A DNA stretch of 64,000 nucleotides from Sphingopyxis sp. (lineage in GTDB: Bacteria; Pseudomonadota; Alphaproteobacteria; Sphingomonadales; Sphingomonadaceae): positions 205,186-269,185 of the forward strand of contig JAEULK010000043.1 of assembly GCA_016793775.1 (NCBI GenBank). Reading direction: 5' to 3'. Positions within the stretch are counted from its first letter, which is position 1. Each line of letters opens with the position of its first letter. The notes below the pieces were generated by a model. That model was not told the DNA's origin. It did not search any database and saw only the letters and a program-made list of their open reading frames with translations. The position numbers and the translations under genes were made by a program. This document shows positions 19,401-29,483 of this stretch, piece after piece.

Positions 19401-20531
19401 ATGGCCGCACCCCTCCCGTCCGAAACCGATATACTCATCGTGGGCGCCGGCATTGCGGGCGCGTCGCTCGCCGCATCGATCGCGCCGTTTCGCCGGGTAC
19501 TGATGATCGAGGCCGAGGATGGGCCCGGCTATCATGCGACCGGCCGCTCGGCCGCCTTCTGGCAGGAAAGCTATGGCGGCACTGGGGTACAACCGCTGAC
19601 CGCCGCCTCGTTCGACACGCTGGCGAAGCCCGATCCCGCCTTTTCTGACCGCGCATTCCTGTCCCCGCGCACGGCGGTGATGCTCGGGCGCCGAAACGAA
19701 GCGGCAGCGATCGACGGTTTCGTCGCCGAATTTACCGCTCAAGGCGTCGAGGTGGCGCGCCTGTCGCCGGGCGCGCTCGCCGATCAAATCCCCGGCCTCG
19801 ACCCCGCCTGGAGCGAAGCGGCGTTCGAGCCCTCGTGCCGCGATATCGACGTCGCGGCGCTGCATGCCGCCTATCTGCGCGCGGCGAAACGCGGCGGCGC
19901 TTCCCTGGCGGTGCGCACACCGCTGCTTTCGGCGCGCCGCGGCGGCGGCGGCTGGATGGTGGAAACGGGGCAGGGGGCAATCCGCGCCGCGGTGATCATC
20001 AACGCCGCCGGCGCCTGGGCCGACCGGATCGCGCTCGCCTGCGGCTCGGCGCCAGTCGGTATCCAGCCCTATCGCCGGACGCTGGTGCAGGTCCGGCTCG
20101 GCGTCCCGACGCCCGCCGCGCTGCCGCTGATCGGCCACATCGGCGGTGATTTCTATTTCAAGGGCGAGGGTGAGGGGCGCATCTGGCTGAGCCCGCACGA
20201 CGAAGCCCCCAGCGATCCCTGCGACGCCGCGCCCGAGGAGATCGACGTCGCGATGGCGATCGACCGGCTGCAATCGGTGGTCGACTGGTCCATCGCAGCG
20301 GTGGAGCGCAAATGGGCGGGGCTGCGCAGCTTCACGCCCGACCGGCTGCCGGTTTTTGGCTTCGACCCTGCGATCCCCGATTTTTTCTGGTGCGCCGGGC
20401 AGGGCGGTTTCGGTATCCAGACCGCGCCCGCGATCGCGGCCTTGGCGGCGGCACAGCTTGGCGGGCCCGTGCCGGACGGCGCCATCGGAGCGATAGATCC
20501 GCTCGCCTATGCGCCATCGCGCTTTGCCTGA
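19401..20531 (+). CDS. FAD-dependent oxidoreductase (D-amino acid oxidase/dehydrogenase fold)
   Basis: A 376-residue DAO-family flavoprotein. It has an N-terminal Rossmann motif IVGAGIAGASLAA, the following acidic residue in MIEAEDGPGYHATGRSAAF, a substrate domain, and the C-terminal GQGGFGIQTAPA typical of the fold. Enzymes of this family oxidise amino groups or hydroxy acids using FAD. The substrate cannot be assigned. The true start is well inside a much longer open frame that runs antisense to the Tad genes. The ATG at 19401 is where homology begins. It is transcribed divergently from the Tad operon. Confidence 0.82.
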   Translation: MAAPLPSETDILIVGAGIAGASLAASIAPFRRVLMIEAEDGPGYHATGRSAAFWQESYGGTGVQPLTAASFDTLAKPDPAFSDRAFLSPRTAVMLGRRNEAAAIDGFVAEFTAQGVEVARLSPGALADQIPGLDPAWSEAAFEPSCRDIDVAALHAAYLRAAKRGGASLAVRTPLLSARRGGGGWMVETGQGAIRAAVIINAAGAWADRIALACGSAPVGIQPYRRTLVQVRLGVPTPAALPLIGHIGGDFYFKGEGEGRIWLSPHDEAPSDPCDAAPEEIDVAMAIDRLQSVVDWSIAAVERKWAGLRSFTPDRLPVFGFDPAIPDFFWCAGQGGFGIQTAPAIAALAAAQLGGPVPDGAIGAIDPLAYAPSRFA

Positions 20532-20621
20532 CGCCAGCCATCGTCCAGCTTGCGCCGAACGCTGGCGGGTCTAACATGGGTTAGCCGCACGGACCGGTGG
20601 CTCAATGTTTGGAGGATATCC

Positions 20622-20798
20622 ATGGCGCATTATTTCGAGATCAAGCAGAACAAGGCCGGCGAATATGTCGCCTATTTCAAATACAACAGCGAAACGATGT
20701 TCTGGACCGAGGGTTATTCGAGCAAGGCGTCCGCAGTGAACGCCATCGAATCGATCAAGAAAAATGGTCCAGGCGCCGAGACCAAAGAAGCCGAATAA
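20622..20798 (+). CDS. Small DUF1508 (UPF0339/YegP-type) protein
   Basis: A 58-residue protein consisting of a single DUF1508 repeat: HYFEIKQNKAGEYVAYFKYN, then ETMFWTEGYSSKASAVNAIESIKKN. Its ATG follows a perfect GGAGGATATCC ribosome-binding site. The open frame extends further upstream without support. Family members are small, mostly cytosolic proteins of unclear role. Structures of the family show a simple beta-beta-beta-alpha fold. The gene converges with rnhA. Confidence 0.85.
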   Translation: MAHYFEIKQNKAGEYVAYFKYNSETMFWTEGYSSKASAVNAIESIKKNGPGAETKEAE

Positions 20799-20816
20799 GC
20801 GAACCCGCGCGGGCGT

Positions 20817-21284
20817 TCAGCGCGCCCGCGCCTTTCGCATGACTTCCAGCGCGGCATCGCTGGCCAGCTTGTCGGCCATTTCATTGTCGGGATGGCCGGC
20901 ATGGCCCTTGACCCACAGCCACTCGATGTCGTGGCGCGCCGCCTCGGCGACCAGCCGCTGCCACAGGTCGGCGTTGGCGACCGGCTTCTTTGCGGCGGTT
21001 TTCCAGCCATTCTTCTGCCAGCCGAACACCCATTTGGTGATCCCGTCGCGGACATAGACGCTGTCGGTCGACAGTGCGACCTTGCAGCGCCGCTTGAGCG
21101 CCGCCAGCGCCTCGATCGCCGCCATCATCTCCATGCGATTGTTCGTCGTGTCGGGCTCGCCGCCGGACAAGCTTTTCACGACATCGCCCCACCGCAGCAC
21201 CGCGCCCCAGCCGCCCGGGCCGGGGTTGCCTTTGCACGCGCCGTCGGTCGCGACGATCACCGTCTTGCCCGGTTTGTCCGTCAT
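20817..21284 (-). CDS. rnhA: Ribonuclease HI
   Basis: A 155-residue RNase HI, which degrades the RNA strand of RNA-DNA hybrids. The catalytic carboxylates appear in [16 protein letters not shown] (Asp), [15 protein letters not shown] (Glu), [16 protein letters not shown] (Asp) and [12 protein letters not shown] (Asp). A basic handle region ([14 protein letters not shown]) is present. It overlaps thrB by 4 bases (ATGA) and is the third gene of the ispH-thrB-rnhA operon, an order often seen in alphaproteobacteria. Confidence 0.96.
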   Translation of the reverse strand: MTDKPGKTVIVATDGACKGNPGPGGWGAVLRWGDVVKSLSGGEPDTTNNRMEMMAAIEALAALKRRCKVALSTDSVYVRDGITKWVFGWQKNGWKTAAKKPVANADLWQRLVAEAARHDIEWLWVKGHAGHPDNEMADKLASDAALEVMRKARAR

Positions 21285-22243
21285 GCGGCGGCGAACAGGC
21301 TGGCGGCGTCAGAGCCCTGATAGCGGCGAAGCCTCTCAAGGAAGGGCGAGGGATCCTTGCGCGTCACGAGCGCGTCGGCGGGCGTATGAACCCAGTCATG
21401 CGCGCGCGTCAGCAGGAAGCGCAGCGAGGCGCCGCGTGCCAGCAGCGGCAAGGCCGCCTGTTCGGCGTCGGTCAGCGCAATTTCGCTGGCATAACCCGCC
21501 ATCAGCGCCCTGGCGCGCGCTGCATCGCAGCGGCTGCCGTCGGCGGAAAAAGTCCAGCTTGCATGGGTGACCGCGACGTCATAGGCGCGAAAATCGGTCG
21601 CGGCGAAATAAAAGTCGATCAGGCCGGTCACCGTGTCGCCGAGCATCAAGACATTGTCGGGAAACAGGTCGGCGTGGATGACATGCGCCGGCAGGTCGGT
21701 CGGCCAATGCGCATCGAGATAGTCGAGTTCGGCGGCGACGATCGCGGCAAGCCCCGGCCGCACGGCATCGAGATCGCCAGTCGCCTCCGCAACCCCACGC
21801 CAATGCGCATGGCCCATGCTGTTCTCGCGCCCGTTGGTATAATGTGCGAGCGCGCCGTGCATCGCTCCGAGCGCAGCGCCAGCCGACTGGCACTGCGCCG
21901 CCGTCGGCTTGGTCAGCGAAATGCCGGGCAGGAACTGGATAATGCATGCGGCCCGGTCCGAAATCTGCTGGACCGCCACGCCGTGCCGGTCGCGGATCAT
22001 CGGCGGCACCGCGCAGCCGCTCGCCGCCAGATGCGCCAGCAGATCGACGAAGAAGGGCAGGTCATCGACCTTCACCCGCTTTTCATAAAGCGTCAGGATG
22101 AAGCGTCCCGACGTGGTTTCGAGCAGAAAATTGCTGTTTTCGACGCCCTCGGCAATGCCTTTGCACGACCGCACAGTGCCGATATCGTAGCGGGCGACCA
22201 GCGCGGCGAGATCGTCGGGATCAACCCCGGTATAGACCGCCAT
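21281..22243 (-). CDS. thrB: Homoserine kinase (APH-fold, ThrB type II)
   Basis: A 320-residue homoserine kinase of the aminoglycoside-phosphotransferase fold found in alphaproteobacteria and pseudomonads, phosphorylating homoserine in threonine synthesis. It starts [20 protein letters not shown] and has [24 protein letters not shown] split around the nucleotide-binding region. The catalytic loop is [15 protein letters not shown] and the metal-binding motif is [12 protein letters not shown]. It overlaps rnhA and abuts ispH (stop and start share a base), so the three genes are translationally linked. Confidence 0.93.
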   Translation of the reverse strand: MAVYTGVDPDDLAALVARYDIGTVRSCKGIAEGVENSNFLLETTSGRFILTLYEKRVKVDDLPFFVDLLAHLAASGCAVPPMIRDRHGVAVQQISDRAACIIQFLPGISLTKPTAAQCQSAGAALGAMHGALAHYTNGRENSMGHAHWRGVAEATGDLDAVRPGLAAIVAAELDYLDAHWPTDLPAHVIHADLFPDNVLMLGDTVTGLIDFYFAATDFRAYDVAVTHASWTFSADGSRCDAARARALMAGYASEIALTDAEQAALPLLARGASLRFLLTRAHDWVHTPADALVTRKDPSPFLERLRRYQGSDAASLFAAA

Positions 22244-23229
22244 CAGGCTGCCGCCGGATCGAGCCCGCGCGGCAGCTTAAAGACCATATTCTCCTCGGCG
22301 GTCACCACGACATCCTCGGTGATCGGGCGATGCGCCGCGACGGCATCGATGACTTCGCGCACCAGAGCCTCGGGCGCGCTGGCGCCGGCAGTGATGCCCA
22401 GCGTGCCGATATCGGTCAGCCACGCGGGATCGACGTCGGTACCGCGCTGAACCAGATGCGCGGGCACGCCCATGCGCTCGGCGACTTCGACGAGGCGCAG
22501 GCTGTTCGAGCTGTTCGGCGCGCCGATGACGATCATCCGGTCGCAGCGGCCGGCGATCGCCTTCACCGCTTCCTGGCGGTTCGATGTCGCGTAGCAGATA
22601 TCCTCACCGCGCGGGCCACTGATCGCCGGGAAACGATGCTGGAGCGCCGCGATGATGTCGCGCGTATCGTCCACCGACAGCGTCGTCTGCGTCAGGAATG
22701 ACAATTTGTCGGGGTCCGGCGGGCAGAGTGAGGCGACGTCGTCGACCGATTCGATCAAGGTCATCGCTCCGTGGGGCAGCTGGCCCAGCGTCCCGATCAC
22801 TTCGGGATGGCCGGCGTGGCCGACAAAGACGATATGGCGGCCGTTTTCGTGGGCGCGCTCGGCCTGGCGGTGGACCTTCGACACCAGTGGGCAGGTCGCG
22901 TCGATATAATCGAGCCCGCGCGCTTCGGCCTTTGCCGGCACCGCCTTGGGCACGCCATGCGCGCTGAACACGACCGGCACGCCATCGGGCACTTGTTCGA
23001 GCGATTCGACGAAGATCGCGCCCTGGGCCTTCAGCGTATCGACGACATAGCGGTTGTGGACGATCTCGTGCCGGACATAGACGGGCGCGCCATAACGCTC
23101 CAGCGCGAGTTCGACGATGCGGATCGCGCGATCGACGCCGGCGCAGAAACCGCGCGGCGCCGCGATCAAAACCTTGAGTTCTGCGGTTTCGGGATTGCCG
23201 GTCTGGGCGATGATGGCGGGCGCGTTCAT
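22243..23229 (-). CDS. ispH: 4-hydroxy-3-methylbut-2-enyl diphosphate reductase
   Basis: A 328-residue IspH (LytB), the last enzyme of the MEP isoprenoid pathway. It is a [4Fe-4S] protein reducing HMBPP to IPP and DMAPP. The three cluster cysteines are seen in [25 protein letters not shown] and [34 protein letters not shown] and [13 protein letters not shown] complete the signature. It is the first gene of the ispH-thrB-rnhA operon. The 148-base gap upstream separates it from a divergent lipoprotein gene, and I see no obvious regulatory motif there. Confidence 0.97.
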   Translation of the reverse strand: MNAPAIIAQTGNPETAELKVLIAAPRGFCAGVDRAIRIVELALERYGAPVYVRHEIVHNRYVVDTLKAQGAIFVESLEQVPDGVPVVFSAHGVPKAVPAKAEARGLDYIDATCPLVSKVHRQAERAHENGRHIVFVGHAGHPEVIGTLGQLPHGAMTLIESVDDVASLCPPDPDKLSFLTQTTLSVDDTRDIIAALQHRFPAISGPRGEDICYATSNRQEAVKAIAGRCDRMIVIGAPNSSNSLRLVEVAERMGVPAHLVQRGTDVDPAWLTDIGTLGITAGASAPEALVREVIDAVAAHRPITEDVVVTAEENMVFKLPRGLDPAAA

Positions 23230-23377
23230 GATGCGGCGGCTCTAGCGCAGCCCGACCATATCGGTAAAGCGGCTTGTCCGTGTTGCGCGCCGTTCATCGC
23301 CCCGATAAGAAGCGGCGCGCATGGAGCAGGGATCACTCGCCCTCGTCGCTCCAGCCAAGTGGAAAGCCCTGACCATC

Positions 23378-24049
23378 ATGATGCCCATTTCGTCCCCGCA
23401 GCGTAAGATTATGGCCGTGCTGTGCGGCACCGCCGCCATTTTTACGGTCGCGGGCTGCGCGAAAGACAATGAGATCGATGTCGCGGGCGGCGTCGGCATT
23501 ACTGCGACGCGCTCGGTTTGCCCTGCCGTGGCGGTGCCGCTTCACACCGGTGACGTCACCTTGTTCGACCCGGCGACCAGCCGTGATGCGGCGGCGATCG
23601 ATGTCGTCGCTACGATCACCAACCTGACTCCGCAGTGCAACGACACCGGCGAAAAAGTCTATCAGCAGGCGAGTTTCGATGTCGTCGCAACGCGCCGCGA
23701 CGCCGGGCCGGCGCGCTCGGTCACCATCCCCTATTTCTCGACCGTCGTGCAGGGCGGTACCGCCGTCGTCGCCAAGCGGCTGGGCAATGTCACGATCAGC
23801 TTTGCCGACGGCCAGACCCGCGGCAGCGGTCGCGGCCAGGCATCGGCCTATGTCGATCGTGCGGCGGCGACGCTGCCCGCCGACATCACCGAGCGGATCA
23901 ACCGCAAGCGCAAGGCGGGCGATCAGGATGCGGCGATCGACCCGCTCAGCATCCCCGAAGTGCGCACCGCCGTGCAGCGCGCGAGCTTCGAATTGCTCGT
24001 CGGCTTTCAGCTGACGCAGGATCAGCTCGAATATAACGTCCGACGATAG
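23378..24049 (+). CDS. Putative lipoprotein of unknown function
   Basis: A 223-residue protein with an N-terminal lipoprotein signal ending in the lipobox FTVAGC-A, so it is probably anchored in the outer or inner membrane facing the periplasm. The mature part looks beta-rich up to about residue 150. It includes a paired cysteine region (SVCPAVAVPLHTGDV, LTPQCNDTGEK) and ends with basic and acidic helices (ERINRKRKAGDQDAAI). I cannot name a family. The start could be any of the ATGs at 23378, 23381 or 23411. The first has GGAAAG upstream. A good terminator follows. Confidence 0.75.
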   Translation: MMPISSPQRKIMAVLCGTAAIFTVAGCAKDNEIDVAGGVGITATRSVCPAVAVPLHTGDVTLFDPATSRDAAAIDVVATITNLTPQCNDTGEKVYQQASFDVVATRRDAGPARSVTIPYFSTVVQGGTAVVAKRLGNVTISFADGQTRGSGRGQASAYVDRAAATLPADITERINRKRKAGDQDAAIDPLSIPEVRTAVQRASFELLVGFQLTQDQLEYNVRR

Positions 24050-24089
24050 GCTTTGCGGCGGCGTACACCGCGCCGTTCGCTTCGCTTCG

Positions 24090-24122
24090 CCCTGCGTCGC
24101 CGCCCGGCGACGCAGGGCTTTT
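24090..24122 (+). terminator. Rho-independent terminator after lipoprotein gene
   Basis: A 12-base perfect stem CCCTGCGTCGCC / GGCGACGCAGGG with loop GCCC, followed by CTTTTC, 40 bases after the stop codon. Confidence 0.8.
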
Positions 24123-24183
24123 CGCGTTGCCCAAGCTGCTATAGGGCGCGCGCCACGACTTTGATCAAAGATAGGCCTCGCCC

Positions 24184-25911
24184 GTGACCCTGTTCGCCCG
24201 TTTTACCGACCATATCGGCGCCGCCCTCGACACGCTTGCTGCCAAAGGCGCGCTTCCTGCCGGTCTCGACCGCAGGTCGATCAGCGTCGAGCCGCCGCGC
24301 GATCCGTCGCACGGCGATGTCGCGACCAACGCGGCGATGGTGCTGTCGAAACCCGCGGGCCTGAACCCGCGCGTACTCGCCGACCTGCTCGTGACTGAAC
24401 TCGGCGCGCTCGACGATGTGACCGCGGCGAGCGTCGCCGGTCCGGGCTTCATCAACCTGCGCCTCGTCGACGACAGTTGGCGCAGCGAACTGGCGCTGAT
24501 CCATAGCGAGGCCGGCGATTACGGCCGTTCCGCGATGGGGCAGGGCCGCATCGTCAACGTCGAATATGTATCGGCCAACCCTACCGGCCCCATGCACGTC
24601 GGCCATTGCCGCGGCGCGGTCGTCGGCGATGCGCTCGCGGCGCTGCTCGAATTTGTCGGGCACGGCGTGATCCGTGAATATTATGTCAACGACGCCGGCG
24701 CGCAGGTCGACGTGCTCGCGCGCTCGGTGCATCTGCGCTACCGCGAGGCGCTGGGCGAAGACGTCGGCGCGGTACCCGACGGGCTGTACCCGGGCGACTA
24801 TCTGATCCCGGTCGCCCAGAAGCTGGCGACCGAATATGGCGACCGCTTCGTCGGCGCCCCCGAAAGTGCCTGGCTCGGCCTGTTCCGCGCCGAAGCGGTC
24901 AGCGCGATGATGAACATGATCCGCGCCGACCTTTCCAAGCTTGGCATCCACCACAATCTCTTTTCGTCGGAGGCCGAACTCCAGGCCGCCGGCAAGCCCG
25001 ACGTTGCCGAAAAATGGCTGCGCGACCACGACCTCGTCTATGATGGCGTACTCGAAGCCCCGAAGGGCGAGACCCCAGAGGATTGGGAGCCGGTCGAGCT
25101 GCCACTGTTCCGCTCGACCCGCTTCGGCGACGACCAGGACCGGCCCATCAAGAAATCGGATGGCAGTTGGACCTATTTCGGCGCCGACCTCGCCTATCAT
25201 TTCCAGAAAGCCGAAAGCGCCGACGAACTGATCGACATCTGGGGCGCCGACCATGCGGGCACCGTCAAGCGGATCAAGGCCGCGGTCGCCGCGATGACTG
25301 AGGGCCAGAAGAAGTTCGACGTCAAGCTCGTCCAGATGGTCCGGCTGCTGAAGAACGGCGAGCCGTTCAAGATGTCGAAGCGCGCGGGCAATTTCGTCAC
25401 GCTCGCCGACATCGTCGACGAGGTCGGCAAGGATGCGGTGCGCTTCACGATGCTGACGCGAAAGGCCGATGCGCAGATGGATTTCGACTTCGCCAAGGTG
25501 GTCGAGGCGTCGCGCGACAATCCGGTGTGGTATCTGCAATATGCCAATGCGCGAATCTCGCGGCTCCGGAAGAAGGCTGCGGATGCCGGCATAGTGCTGC
25601 CCGCACCGGCACCGGCGCGGCTCAACGCCCATGAACTCGGCCTGGTCAAATTGCTCGCGCAATTCCCGCGGATCGTGGAAGGGGCGGCCGCGTCGCGCGA
25701 GCCGCACCGCATCGCTTTCTACCTCGCCGACGTCGCTGCTGCTTTTCACGCCTGGTATAATCTGGGCAACGACGACCCGGCCTCGCGCATCGTTCTCGAC
25801 AACGATCCCGAATTGACCGCGACTCGCCTTTATTTGGCTGACGGAATCGGGCAGGTTATCCGCAACGGGTTGCACCTTATGGGGGTGGATGCGCTCGAGG
25901 AGATGCTGTGA
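24184..25911 (+). CDS. argS: Arginyl-tRNA synthetase
   Basis: A 575-residue class Ia synthetase. An N-terminal additional domain (about residues 1-110) precedes the catalytic core with SANPTGPMHVGHCRGA (HIGH-type motif HVGH), the SWTYFGADLAYHFQK region and the KMSKRAGN motif. The C-terminal DALR anticodon-binding domain follows (EPHRIAFYLADVAAAFHAWYN). It charges tRNA-Arg. The start codon is GTG. Its TGA overlaps the next gene's ATG by one base. It opens a plus-strand run reaching to tatC. Confidence 0.97.
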   Translation: MTLFARFTDHIGAALDTLAAKGALPAGLDRRSISVEPPRDPSHGDVATNAAMVLSKPAGLNPRVLADLLVTELGALDDVTAASVAGPGFINLRLVDDSWRSELALIHSEAGDYGRSAMGQGRIVNVEYVSANPTGPMHVGHCRGAVVGDALAALLEFVGHGVIREYYVNDAGAQVDVLARSVHLRYREALGEDVGAVPDGLYPGDYLIPVAQKLATEYGDRFVGAPESAWLGLFRAEAVSAMMNMIRADLSKLGIHHNLFSSEAELQAAGKPDVAEKWLRDHDLVYDGVLEAPKGETPEDWEPVELPLFRSTRFGDDQDRPIKKSDGSWTYFGADLAYHFQKAESADELIDIWGADHAGTVKRIKAAVAAMTEGQKKFDVKLVQMVRLLKNGEPFKMSKRAGNFVTLADIVDEVGKDAVRFTMLTRKADAQMDFDFAKVVEASRDNPVWYLQYANARISRLRKKAADAGIVLPAPAPARLNAHELGLVKLLAQFPRIVEGAAASREPHRIAFYLADVAAAFHAWYNLGNDDPASRIVLDNDPELTATRLYLADGIGQVIRNGLHLMGVDALEEML

Positions 25912-26678
25912 TGGCCGACGAGAAGGATGTGGGACTGGGACTCGACGACGAAGATCGGCTGCCCTGGCTCGAGGCCGCCGACGATTATGAGGATGACGGA
26001 GAGGTGTCGCCGACCCGGCTGCTCGTCATGGTACTCGGCGGACTGGTGCTGATCGGCGCGGTGCTGGGCGGCCTGTGGTGGATCCAGAATGGCGGTGCGC
26101 GCGGGCAGGGCGAACTGATCGTCGCGCAGAAGGGCGACTACAAGGTCGCGCCCAAGAATGACGCCGCCAAGACCTTCGACGGCGAAGGCGATGCCAGCTT
26201 CGCCGCCAGCGAGGGCGCCGAACCGTCGGGCAAGGTCGATGCGTCGCGTATGCCCGAGGAACCCGCCGCCACTCCCGCCGAGCGCGAAGCCGCCGCCAAG
26301 GCCGCGAAAAAGGCCGAAGCCGACAAGGCCGCCGCGGTGAAGGCCGAAGCCGCGCGCCTCGCCGCCGACAAGGGCAACGGCAAACCCGCCGCCACCTCGG
26401 TCAAGACCGCCGAACCCGCCAAACCCGTCCCGGCACCATCTGGATCGGCGATGATCCAGCTCGGTGCGTTCAGCAGCGAGGATGCTGCCGCGAAAGCGTG
26501 GACCAACCTGACCAAGCGCTTCGCCTATCTGTCGGCGCTGACCAAATCGGTGTCGCCGGCGACGGTCGATAGCGGCAAGGTCTATCGCCTGCGGGCGGTC
26601 GCGGGCACGGCGGCCAATGCGCGGAGCCTTTGCGGAAAATTGCGCGTCGCGGGTGAAAATTGCGTCGTCGTTCGCTGA
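25911..26678 (+). CDS. SPOR-domain membrane protein
   Basis: A 255-residue protein. An acidic cytoplasmic N-terminus (about 1-35) is followed by one membrane segment (about 38-60, LLVMVLGGLVLIGAVLGGLW). A long Ala/Lys/Pro-rich periplasmic linker (about 110-175, EREAAAKAAKKAEADKAAAV) comes next. The C-terminal SPOR domain begins SAMIQLGAFSSEDAAAKAW and ends RSLCGKLRVAGENCVVVR. SPOR domains bind denuded peptidoglycan glycan at the division septum. Its position before nagZ fits a cell-wall role. Translation is coupled to argS. Confidence 0.88.
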   Translation: MADEKDVGLGLDDEDRLPWLEAADDYEDDGEVSPTRLLVMVLGGLVLIGAVLGGLWWIQNGGARGQGELIVAQKGDYKVAPKNDAAKTFDGEGDASFAASEGAEPSGKVDASRMPEEPAATPAEREAAAKAAKKAEADKAAAVKAEAARLAADKGNGKPAATSVKTAEPAKPVPAPSGSAMIQLGAFSSEDAAAKAWTNLTKRFAYLSALTKSVSPATVDSGKVYRLRAVAGTAANARSLCGKLRVAGENCVVVR

Positions 26679-26773
26679 TTCGGCCCGTTTGGCCGCAGCA
26701 GACTTTGGTTGTTTACCTATGCTGTGTCATGCACGGGCATGAGGGGGTGCCGACCGATGGAGGTTGACGCACG

Positions 26774-27781
26774 ATGATACCCGCGATCTTTGGCCTGTCG
26801 GGCCGCAGGCTGACTGACGACGAGCGCGCCTTCTTTCGCGACAGCGATCCAGCGGGCTATATCTTGTTCGGTCGCAATATCGAGAATCGCGAGCAATTGC
26901 GGCGGCTTACCGATGAACTGCGCGATCTCGACGGGCGCGCGAACCTGCCGATCCTGATCGACCAGGAGGGCGGCCGGGTTGCACGTATGAAATCCCCGGA
27001 GTGGCCCGACTTCCCCAGCGGCGCGGCATTCGACGCGCTGTACGAACGCGCGCCGGCCAGCGCGATCGAGGCGGCTCGATTGAACGCGATGGCACTCGCG
27101 TCGATGCTGTCCGAAGTCGGCATCACTGTCGATTGCCTGCCGCTGCTCGACGTCCGCCAGCCCGGTGCCAGCGACGTCATCGGCGACCGCGCGCTCGGCA
27201 GCGAGCCGATGCGCGTGGCGGCGCTCGGTCGCGCAATCCTCAGCGGGCTGCAGGACGGCGGCGTCGTCGGCATCGTCAAACATATCCCCGGCCATGGCCG
27301 TGCCCTGCTCGATTCGCACAAGGAATTGCCCGTCGTCACCGCGCTTGATCGCGATTTGCAGAGCGACTTGGCGCCCTTTGCAGCGCTGCGCGACGCGGCG
27401 ATGGCGATGACCTGTCACGTCGTATTCACCGCCTGGGACCCAGATCGGCCCGCGACGATGTCGCCGCTGATCATCGACAGCGTGATCCGCCAGCGCATCG
27501 GATTTCATGGCCTGTTGATGAGCGACGACCTTGATATGGAGGCCTTGTCGGGCGACGTTCCTTCGCGCGCCGTCGCGGCGATCGGGGCTGGCTGCGACAT
27601 AGCGCTCAACTGCTGGGGCAAGATGGACGACATGATCGGTATCGCCAACGGCCTCGACCCGATCAGTATCGTCTCGCGCGCACGGCTTGAAGGCGCGATG
27701 GACCGGATCGAGGGAACGCACGACGAACGCCAGTTCGCGATGCTCGTCGATCAGCGCGACGCGCTGCTGGCGCTGGCGTGA
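26774..27781 (+). CDS. nagZ: Beta-N-acetylhexosaminidase (glycoside hydrolase family 3)
   Basis: A 335-residue cytoplasmic NagZ that removes N-acetylglucosamine from anhydromuropeptides during peptidoglycan recycling. It has GYILFGRNIENREQL, the substrate-binding PILIDQEGGRVARM, the GH3 motif VGIVKHIPGHGRALLDSHKELP with the catalytic His region, and LLMSDDLDMEALSG carrying the nucleophile Asp. It has no signal peptide, consistent with the cytoplasm. A GGAGG lies 11 bases before the ATG. It sits between a SPOR protein and scpA, an arrangement frequent in this order of bacteria. Confidence 0.95.
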   Translation: MIPAIFGLSGRRLTDDERAFFRDSDPAGYILFGRNIENREQLRRLTDELRDLDGRANLPILIDQEGGRVARMKSPEWPDFPSGAAFDALYERAPASAIEAARLNAMALASMLSEVGITVDCLPLLDVRQPGASDVIGDRALGSEPMRVAALGRAILSGLQDGGVVGIVKHIPGHGRALLDSHKELPVVTALDRDLQSDLAPFAALRDAAMAMTCHVVFTAWDPDRPATMSPLIIDSVIRQRIGFHGLLMSDDLDMEALSGDVPSRAVAAIGAGCDIALNCWGKMDDMIGIANGLDPISIVSRARLEGAMDRIEGTHDERQFAMLVDQRDALLALA

Positions 27782-27799
27782 CGGGGGCCTGATCCGCCG

Positions 27800-28585
27800 A
27801 TGGAGGAATTGCCGCTCGATTTCGACGTGGCGCCTGCGGCGGCGGAGCGCGAGGATGCGCTCCAGCTGTCGCTCGACAGCTGGGAAGGGCCGCTCGACCT
27901 GTTGCTGACGCTCGCGCGCGGGCAGAAGGTCGATCTGCGGCAGATTTCGATCCTCCAACTGGTCGAGCAATATCTGACCTTCATCAGCGAAATGCGCGCG
28001 AAGCTTGAGGTCGCGGCCGATTATCTGGTGATGGCGGCGTGGCTCGCCTACCTCAAATCGGCGCTGCTGCTGCCCAAGAATCCACTCGAGGACCCATCGC
28101 CCGACGAGTTGGCGCTCCGCCTGCAACTGCGGCTCCAGCGGCTCGCCGCGATGCGCGAAGCCGCGGCGCGGTTGCTGGCGCGCGACCGGGTCGGCCGCGA
28201 CGTTTTCCTGCGCGCCAGGCCCGAGGGCCTGCACGACGTGCGGCTGCGGCGCTGGGATGCCAGCCTCTATGACCTGCTCGCCGCCTATGGCCAGGTGAAG
28301 CTGCGCACCGAACCCGTTGTCCATATGGTCTCGCGGCGTCCCGTGATCACGCTCGACGCGGCGCTTCACCATCTCGAACGGCTGATCGGGATCAGGCTCG
28401 ACTGGGCCGAACTCGCCGATTTCCTGCCTTCCGACTATGACGGCCCCTTGCGCCGCTCGGCGATCGCGTCCAGTTTTGTCGCCGCGCTCGAACTGGCGCG
28501 ACAAGGCCGCGTCGACCTGAAGCAGGACGGCGCTTTCGAACCGCTGTATCTGAGGGCCGCACATATGGGACAGCAAGGGGCATGA
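27800..28585 (+). CDS. scpA: Segregation and condensation protein A
   Basis: A 261-residue kleisin subunit of the SMC-ScpAB condensin that organises the nucleoid. The N-terminal segment WEGPLDLLLTLARGQKVDLRQI and LEVAADYLVMAAWLAYLKS are classical ScpA motifs. The C-terminal winged-helix end includes LKQDGAFEPLYL. It overlaps scpB by 4 bases (ATGA), so the two partners are translated together. smc itself is not in the window. Confidence 0.95.
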   Translation: MEELPLDFDVAPAAAEREDALQLSLDSWEGPLDLLLTLARGQKVDLRQISILQLVEQYLTFISEMRAKLEVAADYLVMAAWLAYLKSALLLPKNPLEDPSPDELALRLQLRLQRLAAMREAAARLLARDRVGRDVFLRARPEGLHDVRLRRWDASLYDLLAAYGQVKLRTEPVVHMVSRRPVITLDAALHHLERLIGIRLDWAELADFLPSDYDGPLRRSAIASSFVAALELARQGRVDLKQDGAFEPLYLRAAHMGQQGA

Positions 28586-29175
28586 TCGACGACCGCGAAC
28601 GCGCGATAGAGGCGATGCTGTTCGCCAGCGACGAGCCGCTCGACGCACGCCAGGTCGCGGCGCGCTTTGCAGAGGAAGTTCCGGTCGCCGAGATCAAGGC
28701 GATCATTCAGGCGATCGCCGCGCGCCACGCGGGCAGCGGCATCGAACTCGTCGAACGCGGCGGCCACTGGCATTTCCAGACCCCCGCCGACTTGGCGCAT
28801 CTGCTGCGCCGCGAACGTGACGATCCGCGCAAATTGTCGCGCGCCGCGTCCGAAGTGCTGGCGATCGTCGCTTATCACGAACCCGTCAGCCGCGCCGAGA
28901 TCGAGGCGATCCGCGGCGTACAGACATCGAAGGGCACGCTCGACGTGCTGATGGAGGCCGAATGGATCGCACCCGCCGGCCGGCGCGAGGTTCCGGGACG
29001 TCCGCTGATCTACAAGACCACTGACGCATTTTTGCAGCATTTTGGACTTGGCAGCCGCAAGAATTTGCCGGGTATCGAGGATCTGCGTGCCGCGGGCCTG
29101 CTCGATCCGGTCGATCTCGCTTTCGAAGAAGCGATGGGTGAGCTGGACCTAGTAAAAGACGGCGAAGACGCCTAA
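28582..29175 (+). CDS. scpB: Segregation and condensation protein B
   Basis: A 197-residue ScpB, the winged-helix dimer that binds ScpA in the SMC complex. It begins [22 protein letters not shown]. The family's [21 protein letters not shown] and [20 protein letters not shown] segments are present. The C-terminal end (after about 165) is short and acidic. It follows scpA with a 4-base overlap and precedes tatA by 44 bases. Confidence 0.95.
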   Translation: MIDDRERAIEAMLFASDEPLDARQVAARFAEEVPVAEIKAIIQAIAARHAGSGIELVERGGHWHFQTPADLAHLLRRERDDPRKLSRAASEVLAIVAYHEPVSRAEIEAIRGVQTSKGTLDVLMEAEWIAPAGRREVPGRPLIYKTTDAFLQHFGLGSRKNLPGIEDLRAAGLLDPVDLAFEEAMGELDLVKDGEDA

Positions 29176-29219
29176 TTAGACACGGAACAAACGCCTCTCG
29201 GGGCCAAAGGAGAATTCTC

Positions 29220-29450
29220 ATGGGCGGTTTCAGCCTGGTTCACTGGCTCATCCTGGGCGTCGTCGTCCTGCTGCTTTTCGGCAAGGGCCGTTTCTCGGAC
29301 ATGATGGGCGACGTCGCCAAGGGGCTGAAAAGCTTCAAGAAGGGCATGGCCGACGACGACGCGCTGCCCCCCGTGAAGCATCTTGAAGGCCAGCGCGCGC
29401 CCGATCCGACGCCGATGGCGACGCCGACCAACGAGCAGGACAAGCTCTGA
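29220..29450 (+). CDS. tatA: Sec-independent translocase protein TatA
   Basis: A 76-residue TatA. One short N-terminal membrane helix (about 6-21, [13 protein letters not shown]) is followed by the amphipathic helix [19 protein letters not shown] and a flexible acidic tail. TatA polymerises to form the pore of the twin-arginine translocon, which exports folded proteins such as the predicted Tat substrate near 10.7 kb. A strong AAAGGAG lies before the ATG. It is first of the tatABC set. Confidence 0.95.
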   Translation: MGGFSLVHWLILGVVVLLLFGKGRFSDMMGDVAKGLKSFKKGMADDDALPPVKHLEGQRAPDPTPMATPTNEQDKL

Positions 29451-29483
29451 TCGCCGCACGGCGGCGGAGGGGGCGCTAAATTC

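Noticed and set aside
23230-23377. Riboswitch upstream of ispH or the lipoprotein gene
   Set aside because: No conserved riboswitch motif or aptamer-like structure could be recognised in the 148 bases.
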